Positions 44,794 through 53,657 of a stretch of DNA of 64,000 bases are shown one piece after another. The stretch lies in contig NZ_LIVV01000001.1 of NCBI RefSeq assembly GCF_001905825.1, positions 413,299-477,298 on the forward strand, given 5' to 3'. This stretch comes from Streptomyces sp. CB02009 (GTDB lineage Bacteria; Actinomycetota; Actinomycetes; Streptomycetales; Streptomycetaceae). Position 1 is the first letter of the stretch. Every line of letters begins with the position of its first letter. The position numbers and the translations under genes are program-made. The notes below the pieces were generated by a model. The model saw only the letters and a program-made list of their open reading frames with translations, was not told the DNA's origin and did not search any database.

Positions 44794-45417
44794 GTGGCGA
44801 TCGAACACGCGATTCTCGTGTCCCTCCTGGAGAAGCCCGGATCCGGCTACGAGCTGGCCCGGCGCTTCGAGCGGTCCATCGGGTACTTCTGGACCGCCAG
44901 TCATCAGCAGATCTACCGCGTGCTCAAGCGGATGGAGGGCGACGGCTGGGTCGACGTCCGGGACGTGCCGCAGCAGGGCCGTCCGGACAAGAAGGAGTAC
45001 ACCGTCGCGGACCTCGGGCAGGCCGTGCTGTCCAGCTGGATCCACGAGCCCATCGAACCCGAGAGCATCCGGCACGACCTCGCCGTGAAGATCAGGGGCG
45101 CGGCCTTCGACGACCCGGCCGCGCTGATCCACGAGGTCGAGCGGCACCGGCGCGCGCACACCGAGCGCCTCGCCCACTACCTCGCGGGCGAGCAGCGCGA
45201 CTTCCCCGCACGGGACGAGGACGCGCCCGCCGCCTCGGGTCCGGCCGCCGTCTCGGATGGGCCCGATGCCTCCGGTCCGCCGGACGCCGGCCGGGAGCTC
45301 CAGCACGTCGTCCTGCGCGGAGGCATCGCGTACGAGCGGATGACGCTGGCCTGGCTCGACGACGTCCTCGCCACCCTCCGCCGGCTGGCCGCCGCGCGCG
45401 CTGAGACGCGCCCCTGA
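44794..45417 (+). CDS. PadR-family transcriptional regulator
   Basis: 207 residues from GTG 44794 with AGAAGGA nine bases upstream; an in-frame TTG at 44773 lies inside the operator and is rejected. The PadR winged helix is clear: AIEHAILVSLLEKPGSGYEL, SHQQIYRVLKRMEGDGWV, then the wing VPQQGRPDKKEYTVADLG. The C-terminal Vir-like helical domain (ALIHEVERHRRAHTERLAHY, GGIAYERMTLAWLDDVLATL) mediates dimerisation, interrupted by an Ala/Ser/Asp-rich insert. The protein probably represses itself through the palindrome upstream and controls the acyl-CoA dehydrogenase gene 77 bases downstream. The inducer is unknown. Confidence 0.9.
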   Translation: MAIEHAILVSLLEKPGSGYELARRFERSIGYFWTASHQQIYRVLKRMEGDGWVDVRDVPQQGRPDKKEYTVADLGQAVLSSWIHEPIEPESIRHDLAVKIRGAAFDDPAALIHEVERHRRAHTERLAHYLAGEQRDFPARDEDAPAASGPAAVSDGPDASGPPDAGRELQHVVLRGGIAYERMTLAWLDDVLATLRRLAAARAETRP

Positions 45418-45494
45418 CCGCCACGACCAGAGCGTCCTGCGCACCCCCTCGCACTCCACTCCACCGCACCCCACCGGACCGAAAGACGGAGCCC

Positions 45495-47243
45495 ATGGCC
45501 GACCCGCTGCTGTTCAACCCGCACACCTACGACCCGGCGCACTTCGACCCCGAGACCCGGCGGCTGCTCCGCGCCACCGTCGACTGGTTCGAGGCGCGCG
45601 GCAAGCGCCGGATCATCGAGGACTACCGCACGCGGGCCTGGCTGGGCGACTTCCTCGCCTTCTCCGCCAAGGAGGGCCTGTTCGAGACCTTCCTGACGCC
45701 GTCCGCCGAGGCGGGGGCCGCGTCCGGGGCCGACGCCTCCGAGGGCGCGCGGGACAAGCGCTGGGACACCGCCCGCATCGCCGCCCTCAACGAGATCCTC
45801 GGCTTCTACGGGCTCGACTACTGGTACGCCTGGCAGGTCACCATCCTCGGCCTCGGCCCGGTCTGGCAGAGCGACAACGCCGCCGCCCGCGCCCGTGCCG
45901 CCGAACTCCTCGCCCAGGGCGAGGTGTTCGCCTTCGGACTCTCCGAGAAGAGCCACGGCGCCGACATCTACTCCACCGACATGCTCCTGGAGCCCGGGGC
46001 CGACGGAGGCTTCCGCGCCACCGGCTCCAAGTACTACATCGGCAACGGCAACGCCGCCGGACTCGTCTCCGTCTTCGGCCGCCGCACCGACGTCGAGGGC
46101 CCCGACGGCTACGTCTTCTTCGCCGCCGACAGCCGCCACCCGGCGTACCACCTCGTCAAGAACGTCGTCGACTCGTCGAAGTTCGTCAGCGAGTTCCGCC
46201 TGGAGGACTACCCGGTCGCAGCCGAGGACGTCCTGCACACCGGCCGCGCCGCCTTCGACGCCGCCCTCAACACCGTCAACGTCGGCAAGTTCAACCTGTG
46301 CACCGCCTCGATCGGCATCTGCGAGCACGCGATGTACGAGGCCGTCACCCACGCCCAGAACCGCATCCTCTACGGTCGCCCCGTCACCGCCTTCCCGCAC
46401 GTGCGGCGCGAGCTGGCCGACGCGTACGTCCGCCTCGTCGGCATGAAGCTGTTCAGCGACCGCGCCGTCGACTACTTCCGCTCCGCCGGTCCCGACGACC
46501 GCCGCTACCTCCTCTTCAACCCGATGACGAAGATGAAGGTGACCACGGAGGGCGAGAAGGTCATCGACCTGATGTGGGACGTGATCGCCGCCAAGGGCTT
46601 CGAGAAGGACAACTACTTCGCCCAGGCGGCCGTCGAGATCCGCGGCCTGCCGAAGCTGGAGGGCACGGTCCACGTCAACCTGGCGCTGATCCTGAAGTTC
46701 ATGCGCAACCACCTCCTCGCGCCGGCCGACTACGAGCCCGTGCCGACCCGGCTGGACGCGGCCGACGACACCTTCCTCTTCCGGCAGGGACCGGCCCGCG
46801 GCCTGGGCTCCGTCCGCTTCCACGACTGGCGCCCGGCGTACGACGCGTACGCCGCCCTGCCGAACGTCGCCCGCTTCCGCGAACAGGCCGACGCCCTCTG
46901 CGAGTTCGTCCTCACCGCCGCGCCGGACGAGGAGCAGAGCCGCGACCTCGACCTCCTCCTCGCCGTCGGCCAGCTCTTCGCGCTGGTCGTGCACGGCCAG
47001 CTGGTCCTGGAGCAGGCCCGTCTGACGGAACTCGACGAGGACGTCCTCGACGAGCTGTTCGCCGTGCTCGTACGGGACTTCTCCGCCCACGCGATCGAGC
47101 TGCACGGCAAGGACTCCGCCACCGGCCAGCAGCAGGCGTGGGCGCTGGGCGCCGTCCGGCGCCCGGTCGTCGACGAGGCCCGCTCGGCCCGGGTCTGGCA
47201 GCGCGTCGAGGCGCTGTCCGGCACGTACGAGATGGCACCGTAA
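45495..47243 (+). CDS. acyl-CoA dehydrogenase family protein (long form)
   Basis: 582 residues from ATG 45495, a FAD-dependent flavoprotein that would introduce a trans-2,3 double bond into an acyl-CoA. ACAD landmarks include FGLSEKSHGADIYSTDMLLE, KYYIGNGNAAGLVSVFGR, the helical C-domain with IGICEHAMYEAVTHAQNR and GRPVTAFPHVRRELADAY, and the catalytic-base region TKMKVTTEGEKVIDL. It is longer than classical ACADs (~380), with an extra N-terminal helix set and a C-terminal ~130-residue extension. It lies behind the PadR gene, which is a likely regulator. The acyl substrate is not evident. Confidence 0.85.
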   Translation: MADPLLFNPHTYDPAHFDPETRRLLRATVDWFEARGKRRIIEDYRTRAWLGDFLAFSAKEGLFETFLTPSAEAGAASGADASEGARDKRWDTARIAALNEILGFYGLDYWYAWQVTILGLGPVWQSDNAAARARAAELLAQGEVFAFGLSEKSHGADIYSTDMLLEPGADGGFRATGSKYYIGNGNAAGLVSVFGRRTDVEGPDGYVFFAADSRHPAYHLVKNVVDSSKFVSEFRLEDYPVAAEDVLHTGRAAFDAALNTVNVGKFNLCTASIGICEHAMYEAVTHAQNRILYGRPVTAFPHVRRELADAYVRLVGMKLFSDRAVDYFRSAGPDDRRYLLFNPMTKMKVTTEGEKVIDLMWDVIAAKGFEKDNYFAQAAVEIRGLPKLEGTVHVNLALILKFMRNHLLAPADYEPVPTRLDAADDTFLFRQGPARGLGSVRFHDWRPAYDAYAALPNVARFREQADALCEFVLTAAPDEEQSRDLDLLLAVGQLFALVVHGQLVLEQARLTELDEDVLDELFAVLVRDFSAHAIELHGKDSATGQQQAWALGAVRRPVVDEARSARVWQRVEALSGTYEMAP

Positions 47244-47386
47244 GGTCCCGCCGGAGGGGGCCGGGGCGCGCGAGCCCCGGCCCCGCTCCCCGCACGGCCC
47301 GACGCCCATCAGGGGACCGGGTGTGTCACGCTCCGTGAAGAGGTCATCGCGGTACGCGTGAGGGGGGACGGGAGCGGAAAACGGAG

Positions 47387-47416
47387 GTGAACTGCAGGTC
47401 AGAGCCCTGATATATT
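47387..47416 (+). promoter_or_regulatory. candidate promoter for tRNA-Leu
   Basis: GTGAAC (47387-47392), an 18-base spacer and TATATT (47411-47416) precede the tRNA by about 46 bases. TATATT is one of the clearest AT-rich hexamers in the window. A small hairpin of the leader (GCGGGTGA/TCACTCACCGC region) lies between it and the tRNA. Confidence 0.5.
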
Positions 47417-47462
47417 CATCTTGTCGCTGCGGGTGATCATCACTCACCGCGACGCACACCTT

Positions 47463-47547
47463 GTCCGGGTGGCGGAATGGCAGACGCGCTAGCTTGAGGT
47501 GCTAGTGCCCTTTATCGGGCGTGGGGGTTCAAGTCCCCCCTCGGACA
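47463..47547 (+). tRNA. tRNA-Leu (anticodon GAG)
   Basis: The acceptor stem GTCCGGG pairs with CTCGGAC (one G-T). The D arm is GGCGGAATGGCAGACGC, the anticodon stem CTAGC/GCTAG encloses TTGAGGT with anticodon GAG, a long variable arm GTGCCCTTTATCGGGCGT marks a class II tRNA, and the T arm is GGGGG-TTCAAGT-CCCCC. The discriminator base is A and CCA is not encoded. It reads CUC/CUU leucine codons. Neither side shows an integrated element. Confidence 0.97.
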
Positions 47548-47562
47548 CGACGATTCGTCGTA

Positions 47563-47600
47563 CGAAGTGGTGGTCGGGAGCGCTCCCGACCACCACTTCG
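47563..47600. terminator. perfect 38-nt palindrome downstream of tRNA-Leu
   Basis: The sequence from 47563 to 47600 is its own reverse complement (left half CGAAGTGGTGGTCGGGAGC), starting 16 bases after the tRNA. Up to 17-18 base pairs would form with a minimal loop. It is a strong intrinsic terminator candidate although no T run follows. Confidence 0.85.
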
Positions 47601-47697
47601 CCGTTTCCGGCGCGGTCCGGTGCGATGAGGTCCAGCTCAGCCCGGTCAGCCCGGTCCGGTCCAGCCTGGTCCAGCCCCGTCCGGTCCGCGCCGCAGG

Positions 47698-48447
47698 TCA
47701 CATCAGCAGCGAGCCCGGGTCCCTCACCAGCGGCGCCGTTCCCACCGAGTTGCTCACGTTGAAGGTCACGCTGCCCGCGCGGTAGCGGTCCTCGGTCCAT
47801 TCGATCGGGCGGCCGTCCGGGTTGCTGGTCAGGTGCCGCTGGCGCAGCAGCGGGCTTCCGCGGCGGACCCTGAGCAGCCGGGCGTCGTCACTGCCGGCGG
47901 GAACGGCGTCGATGAGGTGCTCGCCGTAGTGCGCCACGATGCCGGCCTCCGCCGCCATGCTGTCCATGATCGAGGCGCAGTCGGCGGGCAGCGCCTCGAC
48001 CGTCGGCGCGACCCAGCCCGCGTAGGCCGTGCGTTCCACCATGACGGGTTCGCCGTCCAGGAGGCGCAGGCGCAGGACGTCCAGGACCCCGGCCCCCTCC
48101 GGCAGCGCGAGCCGGCGCGCCTCCTCCGGGGTGGCCGTACGGCGTCTCCGGTGGAGGAAGCGGCTGGTCGCCTGGTAGCCCATGGCCCGCGCCCACTGCG
48201 CGAAGCTGTGGAGCTCGGCGAAGCTGTGCCGGCGCTCCCGGCGCAGGACGATGCGGCGGGCCCCCTGGCGTGAGCCGATGAGCCCCTCGGAGGTGAGCAG
48301 GGCGACGGCCTGGCGTACGGTGCCGCGCGACGCCGCCCAGCGGGTGGCGAGGTCGCTCTCGGAGGGCAGGCGGGCGCCGACGGGGTACTCGCCGCTGAGG
48401 ATCGAGCGGCGGAGTCCCTCCGCGATCTCCACGTAGAGCGCCGTCAC
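47698..48447 (-). CDS. GntR/HutC-family transcriptional regulator with UTRA domain
   Basis: 249 residues from GTG 48447 with AAGGGGGA upstream. The N-terminal GntR helix-turn-helix is ALYVEIAEGLRRSILSGEYP, then ARLPSESDLATRWAASRGTV and RQAVALLTSEGLIGSRQG. The C-terminal UTRA ligand domain (~90-245) contains PEEARRLALPEGAGVLDVLR, RTAYAGWVAP and RQRHLTSNPDGRPIEWTEDR. HutC/PhnF-type members sense sugars, phosphonates or histidine derivatives. It is divergent from the ABC importer operon and should control it through the 297-base intergenic region. Directly convergent features: the tRNA terminator lies just past its end. Confidence 0.9.
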   Translation of the reverse strand: MTALYVEIAEGLRRSILSGEYPVGARLPSESDLATRWAASRGTVRQAVALLTSEGLIGSRQGARRIVLRRERRHSFAELHSFAQWARAMGYQATSRFLHRRRRTATPEEARRLALPEGAGVLDVLRLRLLDGEPVMVERTAYAGWVAPTVEALPADCASIMDSMAAEAGIVAHYGEHLIDAVPAGSDDARLLRVRRGSPLLRQRHLTSNPDGRPIEWTEDRYRAGSVTFNVSNSVGTAPLVRDPGSLLM

Positions 48448-48744
48448 GGCATCCCCCTTCTCGCTCGCGTGTGGCGGTGTGCCCCTGCGGGTCACCGCGT
48501 ACGGCTGTGCGCAGCTGGTCACCGTGTGTGCGCTGCGGGGGTCAGCGTAACCCGACCGGACGGTCCCGCGTTGAGTTCCCAAGTAGGTCCAAGTGCACTG
48601 CATTCACCTGGCGTTCACCGCACCCGGCTCTTCCGGGAGGCGCCCGGATCCGGTCATGTTCCGTTCATGTCTCGGACAGGATGCACGGGCGAACTAAGGG
48701 CGGCTTGTTCAGACAAGTTCCTTCACTCGCCTCTGGGAGAACCC
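48448..48744. promoter_or_regulatory. divergent GntR / ABC importer control region
   Basis: 297 bases with no gene. Features seen: TTCCCAAGTAGGTCCAAGTG near 48577-48596, and the AT-richer GTTCATGTCTCGGACAGG and GTTCAGACAAGTTCC near 48660-48720, the latter just before the lipoprotein start. GntR operators are expected here but I could not define a confident dyad. Confidence 0.4.
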
Positions 48745-49896
48745 GTGCGCAGAACCCCCTTCCGCGGTGCCGCCGTGCTGCTCGGCGCCGCCGTCCTGAC
48801 CACCGTCACCGCCTGTGGCGCCGCACCTGAGGGCGCGGCCGGAGCCGACGGCGACGGTGCCAAGGCGGCCACCGCGGCGTCGGCCAAGGACTTCGGCGGC
48901 ATGGACGCCCTCGTCAAGGCGGCCAAGCAGGAAGGCGCCCTGCACGTCATCGCTCTCCCGCCGGACTGGGCCAACTACGGCGAACTGATCAAGACCTTCG
49001 AGACCACGTACGGCATCAAGATCGAGAGCGAGAACCCGGACGCCGCGAGCGCCGACGAGATCGCCGCCGTCAAGTCCCGCAAGGGCCAGAAGCGCGCCCC
49101 CGACGTCCTCGACCTCGGCATCGCCTTCGCCCGCAGCGGCGCCGACGAGGGCCTGTTCGCCCCGTACAAGGTCGAGGCCTGGGACAAGATCCCCGCCGCC
49201 CAGAAGGACGAGGCCGGCCGCTGGTACAACGACTACGGCGGCTACGTCTCCATCGGCTGCGACGCCAAGCGCATCCCGAACTGCCCGAAGACCTTCGCCG
49301 ACCTGCTCAAGCCGGAGTACAAGGGCAAGGTCGCCCTCAACGGCAACCCGACCAAGTCCGGCTCCGCCTTCGGCGGCGTGTACGCGGCGGCCCTCGCCAA
49401 CAAGGGCTCCTTCGCCGACATCCAGCCCGGCATCGACTTCTTCGGCACGCTGAAGAAGAGCGGCAACTTCATCCCCGTCGAGTCCACCCCGGCCACGGTC
49501 GAGAAGGGCGAGACGCCCATCAGCATCGACTGGGACTACCTGAACGCCGGCTACGCCGACCAGTTCAAGGACAAGGGCGTCGACTGGCAGGTCGCCGTGC
49601 CCACCGACGGCGTCTACGCCCAGTTCTACTCGCAGGCCATCAACAAGGACGCCCCGCACCCCGCCGCCGCCCGCCTGTGGATGGAGTACCTCTACAGCGC
49701 CGAGGGCCAGAACCTCTGGCTCAAGGGCTACGCCCGCCCGGTGCTGCTCCCGGCCATGACCGCCGACGGCACCGCCGACAAGGCCTTCGTCGCCAAGCTG
49801 CCCGCCGTCACCGGCACCCCCGCCTTCCCGGCCTCCGCCGAACTCGACAAGGCCAAGGCCACCCTCGCCGAGAAGTGGGACAAGGCCGTCTCCTGA
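48745..49896 (+). CDS. ABC transporter substrate-binding lipoprotein (family 1, phosphonate/iron type)
   Basis: 383 residues from GTG 48745 behind GGGAGAACCC. A signal peptide RRTPFRGAAVLLGAAVLTTV ends in lipobox VTACG, so it is a membrane-anchored binding protein facing outward. The mature part has the periplasmic-binding fold of the spermidine/iron/2-aminoethylphosphonate group: GALHVIALPPDWANYGELIK, FETTYGIKI, DVLDLGIAFARSGADEGLFA, NDYGGYVSIGCDAKR and DWDYLNAGYADQF. Its stop overlaps the permease start (TGATG). The ligand could be 2-aminoethylphosphonate or another small anion; sequence alone does not settle it. Confidence 0.88.
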   Translation: MRRTPFRGAAVLLGAAVLTTVTACGAAPEGAAGADGDGAKAATAASAKDFGGMDALVKAAKQEGALHVIALPPDWANYGELIKTFETTYGIKIESENPDAASADEIAAVKSRKGQKRAPDVLDLGIAFARSGADEGLFAPYKVEAWDKIPAAQKDEAGRWYNDYGGYVSIGCDAKRIPNCPKTFADLLKPEYKGKVALNGNPTKSGSAFGGVYAAALANKGSFADIQPGIDFFGTLKKSGNFIPVESTPATVEKGETPISIDWDYLNAGYADQFKDKGVDWQVAVPTDGVYAQFYSQAINKDAPHPAAARLWMEYLYSAEGQNLWLKGYARPVLLPAMTADGTADKAFVAKLPAVTGTPAFPASAELDKAKATLAEKWDKAVS

Positions 49897-50795
49897 TGAC
49901 CTCCGCCTCCTCCACCCCCACCGGGGGAACCGCCGGCGGCACCCGCCGCCGGCGGCGCGGCCCGCGCACCTGGCTCGCCGCCCTTCCCCTCATCGCCTTC
50001 ACCGGGCTGTGCTTCGGCCTCCCGCTCGGCGCCCTCCTGTACGGCGCCGTCACCCGCACCGACCCCGGCACCGGCGCCACCTCCCTGACCGGCGAGCACC
50101 TCGGCCGCTCCCTCCAGGGCCCCTACCTGGGCTCCCTCGTCGGCAGCGTCCAGCTCTCCGCCCTCACCGCGCTCATCGCCTCCGTCCTCGGCGTCCTCAT
50201 CGCCCAGGCCGTCGTCACCTCCCGCTCCCAGGCGCTGCGCAACGCCGTACTGACCGCCTCAGGAGTGCTCGCCAACTTCGGCGGCGTACCCCTCGCGTTC
50301 GCGTTCATCGCGACCCTCGGCATCTCCGGCGTCGTCACCCAGCTCGCCGACCTGAGCGCCCTCGGCTGGAACCTGTACTCGTTCACCGGCCTCACCGTGG
50401 TCTACCTGTACTTCCTCATCCCGCTCATGGTCCTGGTGATCCTCCCCGCGCTCGACGGGCTGCGCCCCCAGTGGCGCGAGGCCGCGCAGAACGCGGGCGC
50501 GGGCAGCCGCCAGTACTGGCGTCACGTCGGCGTCCCCGTCCTCGCCCCGTCCCTGCTCGGCGGGTTCGTGCTGCTCTTCGGCAGCGCCTTCGCCGCGCAC
50601 GCCACCGCGGCGGCGCTCGTCGGCGGCTCCGTCCCCCTGGTCACCCTCAAGATCGCCGACGCCCTCTCCGGGAACGTCCTCGTCGGCCAGGAGAACGTCG
50701 CCCTCGCCCTCGGCCTCGACATGATCCTCATCGCCGGGGCCGTCATGGCCGTCTACCTCCCCCTCCAGCGCAGGAGCGCCCGATGGCTGCGATGA
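49896..50795 (+). CDS. ABC transporter permease (first)
   Basis: 299 residues from ATG 49896, one base inside the previous stop. Six membrane segments follow an Arg-rich N-terminus (GTRRRRRGPRTWLAALPLIA). The EAA loop of binding-protein-dependent permeases is visible in WREAAQNAGAGSRQYWRHVG, contacting the ATPase. It pairs with the second permease downstream to form the channel of an importer. Its end overlaps the next gene by 13 bases. Confidence 0.9.
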   Translation: MTSASSTPTGGTAGGTRRRRRGPRTWLAALPLIAFTGLCFGLPLGALLYGAVTRTDPGTGATSLTGEHLGRSLQGPYLGSLVGSVQLSALTALIASVLGVLIAQAVVTSRSQALRNAVLTASGVLANFGGVPLAFAFIATLGISGVVTQLADLSALGWNLYSFTGLTVVYLYFLIPLMVLVILPALDGLRPQWREAAQNAGAGSRQYWRHVGVPVLAPSLLGGFVLLFGSAFAAHATAAALVGGSVPLVTLKIADALSGNVLVGQENVALALGLDMILIAGAVMAVYLPLQRRSARWLR

Positions 50796-51757
50796 CCCCC
50801 ACCGCCCGGGAGACCGCGCCGAAGCCCGGCACGGACGACGCGGACCCGACCCCGCAGGCCGCCCCCACCCGGAGCCGGACCCGGCGCCGGCCCCGCGTCT
50901 GGCGCGGAGTCGTCCTCGGCCTCGGCGGCGCGTACTTCCTCGTCCCGCTGATCGCCTCGTTCGTCTTCACCGTGCACACGCCCGGCCAGGGAGTCTCCTT
51001 CGAGGCGTACACCGCGCTGCTCGCCGCCGACGGCTTCACCGAGAGCCTGCTGCTCTCCCTGGGCCTGGCCGCCGCGACGATCGCCCTCGCGCTGCTGCTC
51101 GCCGTACCCGCCCTGGTGGCCGTACGGATCGGGGCGCCCCGGCTGCGGCCGGTCGTCGAGGTGATGTGCATGCTGCCGCTCGTGGTGCCACCCATCGCGC
51201 TCGTCACCGGCATCAGCACCGTGCTGCGCTGGGGCCCCGACCACCTCTCGCGGACCCCGCTCTACCAGACCTTCCTCGCCGTGCAGAACGAGAGCTTCCC
51301 GTTCGTCCTGGTCCTCGCGTACACGGTGATGGCCCTGCCGTTCGTGTACCGGTCCCTCGACGCCGGACTGCGGGCCTTCGACGTCCCCACCCTCGTCGAG
51401 GCCGCGCGCAACTGCGGGGCGGGCTGGCCGTACGTGATGTTCCGCGTCATCCTGCCCAACCTGCGGTCCTCCCTCGCGGGCGCCGCGTTCCTCACCCTGG
51501 CCCTGGTCCTCGGCGAGTTCACCATCGCCTCGCTGCTCGGCTTCCGGCCCTTCGCGGTGTGGATCGTGTCCATCTCCGGCGCCCACGCCCGGATGTCGGT
51601 GGCCGTGTCGCTGCTCAGCCTCGTCATCACCTGGGTCCTGCTGCTCGCCCTCTCCCGGGCGGGAACGGCGCCGGCCGGCGCACCCGGCGCCGCGAACCCC
51701 GCGCGCAGGGCACGCAGTTCCCGCACGCCGTCCCGCACCTCACCCAAGGAGTCCTGA
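50783..51757 (+). CDS. ABC transporter permease (second)
   Basis: 324 residues from ATG 50783, chosen over ATG 50792 because CAGGAG lies at the better spacing. About six membrane helices; the EAA loop is LVEAARNCGAGWPYVMFRVI. The C-terminus after the last helix is a short Pro/Ser/Arg-rich tail. The short Pro/Thr/Asp-rich N-terminus precedes RPRVWRGVVLGLGGAYFLV. It forms the heteromeric membrane channel with the preceding permease. Confidence 0.9.
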   Translation: MAAMTPTARETAPKPGTDDADPTPQAAPTRSRTRRRPRVWRGVVLGLGGAYFLVPLIASFVFTVHTPGQGVSFEAYTALLAADGFTESLLLSLGLAAATIALALLLAVPALVAVRIGAPRLRPVVEVMCMLPLVVPPIALVTGISTVLRWGPDHLSRTPLYQTFLAVQNESFPFVLVLAYTVMALPFVYRSLDAGLRAFDVPTLVEAARNCGAGWPYVMFRVILPNLRSSLAGAAFLTLALVLGEFTIASLLGFRPFAVWIVSISGAHARMSVAVSLLSLVITWVLLLALSRAGTAPAGAPGAANPARRARSSRTPSRTSPKES

Positions 51758-51760
51758 CCC

Positions 51761-52852
51761 ATGTCCTCGTCCACAGCAACAGCGGAGCGGACCGAGCCGG
51801 TCGCGGTCGGCGGGGCGCGCGTCGAATTCCGGGGCCTGCGACGCACGTTCGGCAGCACCACCGCCCTCGACGGGCTCGACCTGACCGTCGAGCCCGGCGA
51901 ACTCCTCGCCCTGCTCGGCCCGTCCGGCTGCGGCAAGACCACCGCGCTCCGCGTCCTCGCCGGATTCGAGCGGCCCGACGCGGGCGAAGTCCTCGTCGAC
52001 GGCGCCGACATCACCCAGGTCCCTGCCAACCGCCGTGACGCGGGCATGGTGTTCCAGTCGTACAGCCTCTTCCCCAACCTCACGGCCGCCGACAACGTCG
52101 CCTTCGGTCTGCGCGTCCGGAAGGTCAAGGCGCCCGAACGGCGCGCCAGGGCCGCCGAACTCCTCGACCTCGTCGGCCTGCCCCAGCACGCCGACCGCTA
52201 CCCGCACCAGATGTCGGGCGGCCAGCAGCAGCGCGTGGCACTCGCCCGGGCGCTCGCCCTGCGCCCCCGTGTCCTCCTCCTCGACGAGCCGCTGTCCGCG
52301 CTCGACGCCAAGGTCAGGCTCAGCCTGCGCGAGGAGATCCGCCGCCTCCAGCTCTCCCTCGGCATCACCACGGTCTTCGTCACCCACGACCAGGAGGAGG
52401 CGCTGTCCATGGCGGACCGCGTCGCCGTCCTCAACGCCGGCAGGCTGGAGCAGTGCGCCGCCCCGGCCGAGCTCTACCGCCGCCCGGCGACCCCCTTCGT
52501 CGCCGAGTTCGTCGGCACCATGAACCGGCTCCCGGGCGTCCTCACCGACTCCGGCCAGGTCGAGGTCGCGGGCACCCGGCTGCCCGTCGACGGCGAGGCC
52601 CCGAAGCTCCGCGAGGTCGACGTCCTGGTACGCCCCGAGAACGTCACCGTGGCCGAGGCCGCCGACGGCGACGCGACCGTCGTCTCCACCTCCTTCCTCG
52701 GCTCCGTCACCCGCGTTCATCTCGACCACGCCGGTACGCGCGTCAAGGCGGACCTCTCCTCCCGCGAGGCCACCGGGCTCACCCCCGGCGCGCGCGTCAC
52801 CCTCGGCCTCGCCCCGCACCCCGCGCTCGTCGCGCCGAGGGCGGAGCGGTGA
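51761..52852 (+). CDS. ABC transporter ATP-binding protein
   Basis: 363 residues from ATG 51761, with AAGGAG upstream. All nucleotide-binding motifs are intact: Walker A GPSGCGKTT, Q-loop MVFQSYSLFPNLT, signature MSGGQQQR, Walker B LLLDEPLSALD and H-loop VTHDQEEALS. The C-terminal ~110 residues form a TOBE domain (NRLPGVLTDSGQVEVAGTRL), as in PotA, FbpC and phosphonate importers. It energises the importer formed by the two preceding permeases and overlaps the HAD gene by four bases (GTGA). Confidence 0.93.
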   Translation: MSSSTATAERTEPVAVGGARVEFRGLRRTFGSTTALDGLDLTVEPGELLALLGPSGCGKTTALRVLAGFERPDAGEVLVDGADITQVPANRRDAGMVFQSYSLFPNLTAADNVAFGLRVRKVKAPERRARAAELLDLVGLPQHADRYPHQMSGGQQQRVALARALALRPRVLLLDEPLSALDAKVRLSLREEIRRLQLSLGITTVFVTHDQEEALSMADRVAVLNAGRLEQCAAPAELYRRPATPFVAEFVGTMNRLPGVLTDSGQVEVAGTRLPVDGEAPKLREVDVLVRPENVTVAEAADGDATVVSTSFLGSVTRVHLDHAGTRVKADLSSREATGLTPGARVTLGLAPHPALVAPRAER

Positions 52853-53532
52853 CCGAACTCGCCGCCGTCCTCTTCGACATGGACGGCACCCTGGTCGACA
52901 CCGAGGTCCTGTGGTGGGAGGCCACGGCGGAGATCGCCGCCCGCATCGGACACCGGCTGACGGACGCGGACGCCCCCGAGGTCGTCGGACGCGCCGTCGG
53001 GGACACCGCCGCCCACCTCGTCCGCGTGACGGGGGAACCGGACGCGGACGGCGTGGCGGCGGACCTCACCGCCGCCTTCCAGGAACGGGTCGACCGGGGC
53101 GCTCCGCTGCGCCCCGGAGCGGACCGGCTGCTGGCCGAACTCACCGCGGAGGGAGTGCCGTTCGCCCTGGTCAGCGCCTCGCCGCGGTCCGTGGTGGACT
53201 CAGTGGTCGGGGGCGCGCTCGCGCACGTCCCCTTCGCGTTCACCCTCTCGGCGGACGACACCGTACGGACGAAGCCGCACCCCGACCCGTACCGCGCGGC
53301 CGCCCGCCGGTTCGGCGTACCGGACGCGGCGTGCGTGGCCGTCGAGGACTCGCCGGACGGGGCGGCCTCGGCCGACGCGGCGGGCTGCACGGTCCTCGTC
53401 GTCCCGTCCATGCTGCCGGTCCCGGCCCGACCGGGGCGGATCTTCGCGGAGACCCTGGAGCAGGTGTCGGTCGCGGGCCTGCGCCGCTACGTGGCGGGTG
53501 GCGGCGAGGGCCGGGCGGCGGGGGACGGGTGA
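52849..53532 (+). CDS. HAD-superfamily (subfamily IA) phosphatase
   Basis: 227 residues from GTG 52849, coupled to the ATPase gene. HAD motifs in order: I VLFDMDGTLVDTE, II VSASP, III TKPHPDPYRAAARRFGV, IV CVAVEDSPDGAASADAAG, with a four-helix cap of the beta-phosphoglucomutase/phosphatase type. It probably dephosphorylates or cleaves the compound brought in by the importer, such as a sugar phosphate. The lysine cap of phosphonoacetaldehyde hydrolases is not obvious, so a true phosphonatase is not supported. Confidence 0.87.
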   Translation: MTELAAVLFDMDGTLVDTEVLWWEATAEIAARIGHRLTDADAPEVVGRAVGDTAAHLVRVTGEPDADGVAADLTAAFQERVDRGAPLRPGADRLLAELTAEGVPFALVSASPRSVVDSVVGGALAHVPFAFTLSADDTVRTKPHPDPYRAAARRFGVPDAACVAVEDSPDGAASADAAGCTVLVVPSMLPVPARPGRIFAETLEQVSVAGLRRYVAGGGEGRAAGDG

Positions 53533-53657
53533 GGCGGCCCGGCGCACGAGGGGCCCGGCGCACGAGGCGGCGGCGCACAGGGGCCCATTGCCCCCCACGG
53601 CGCGGGTGCGCCCCGGTCGAGGCCCGAGCCGCCCGGGGGTCTCCCGCGGCCGAGGCC
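53533..53657. other. intergenic region with two ~16-bp direct repeats
   Basis: 125 bases between the convergent HAD and MerR-type genes. GGCCCGGCGCACGAGG occurs twice in a row near 53537-53570. No terminator hairpin is obvious. Confidence 0.45.

Noticed and set aside
47463-47547. tRNA-Leu as attachment site of an integrated element
   Set aside because: No integrase gene and no repeated 3' tRNA fragment were seen in the window.
52849-53532. Phosphonoacetaldehyde hydrolase assignment for the HAD gene
   Set aside because: The subfamily IA motifs fit, but I could not see the conserved cap lysine motif of phosphonatases.
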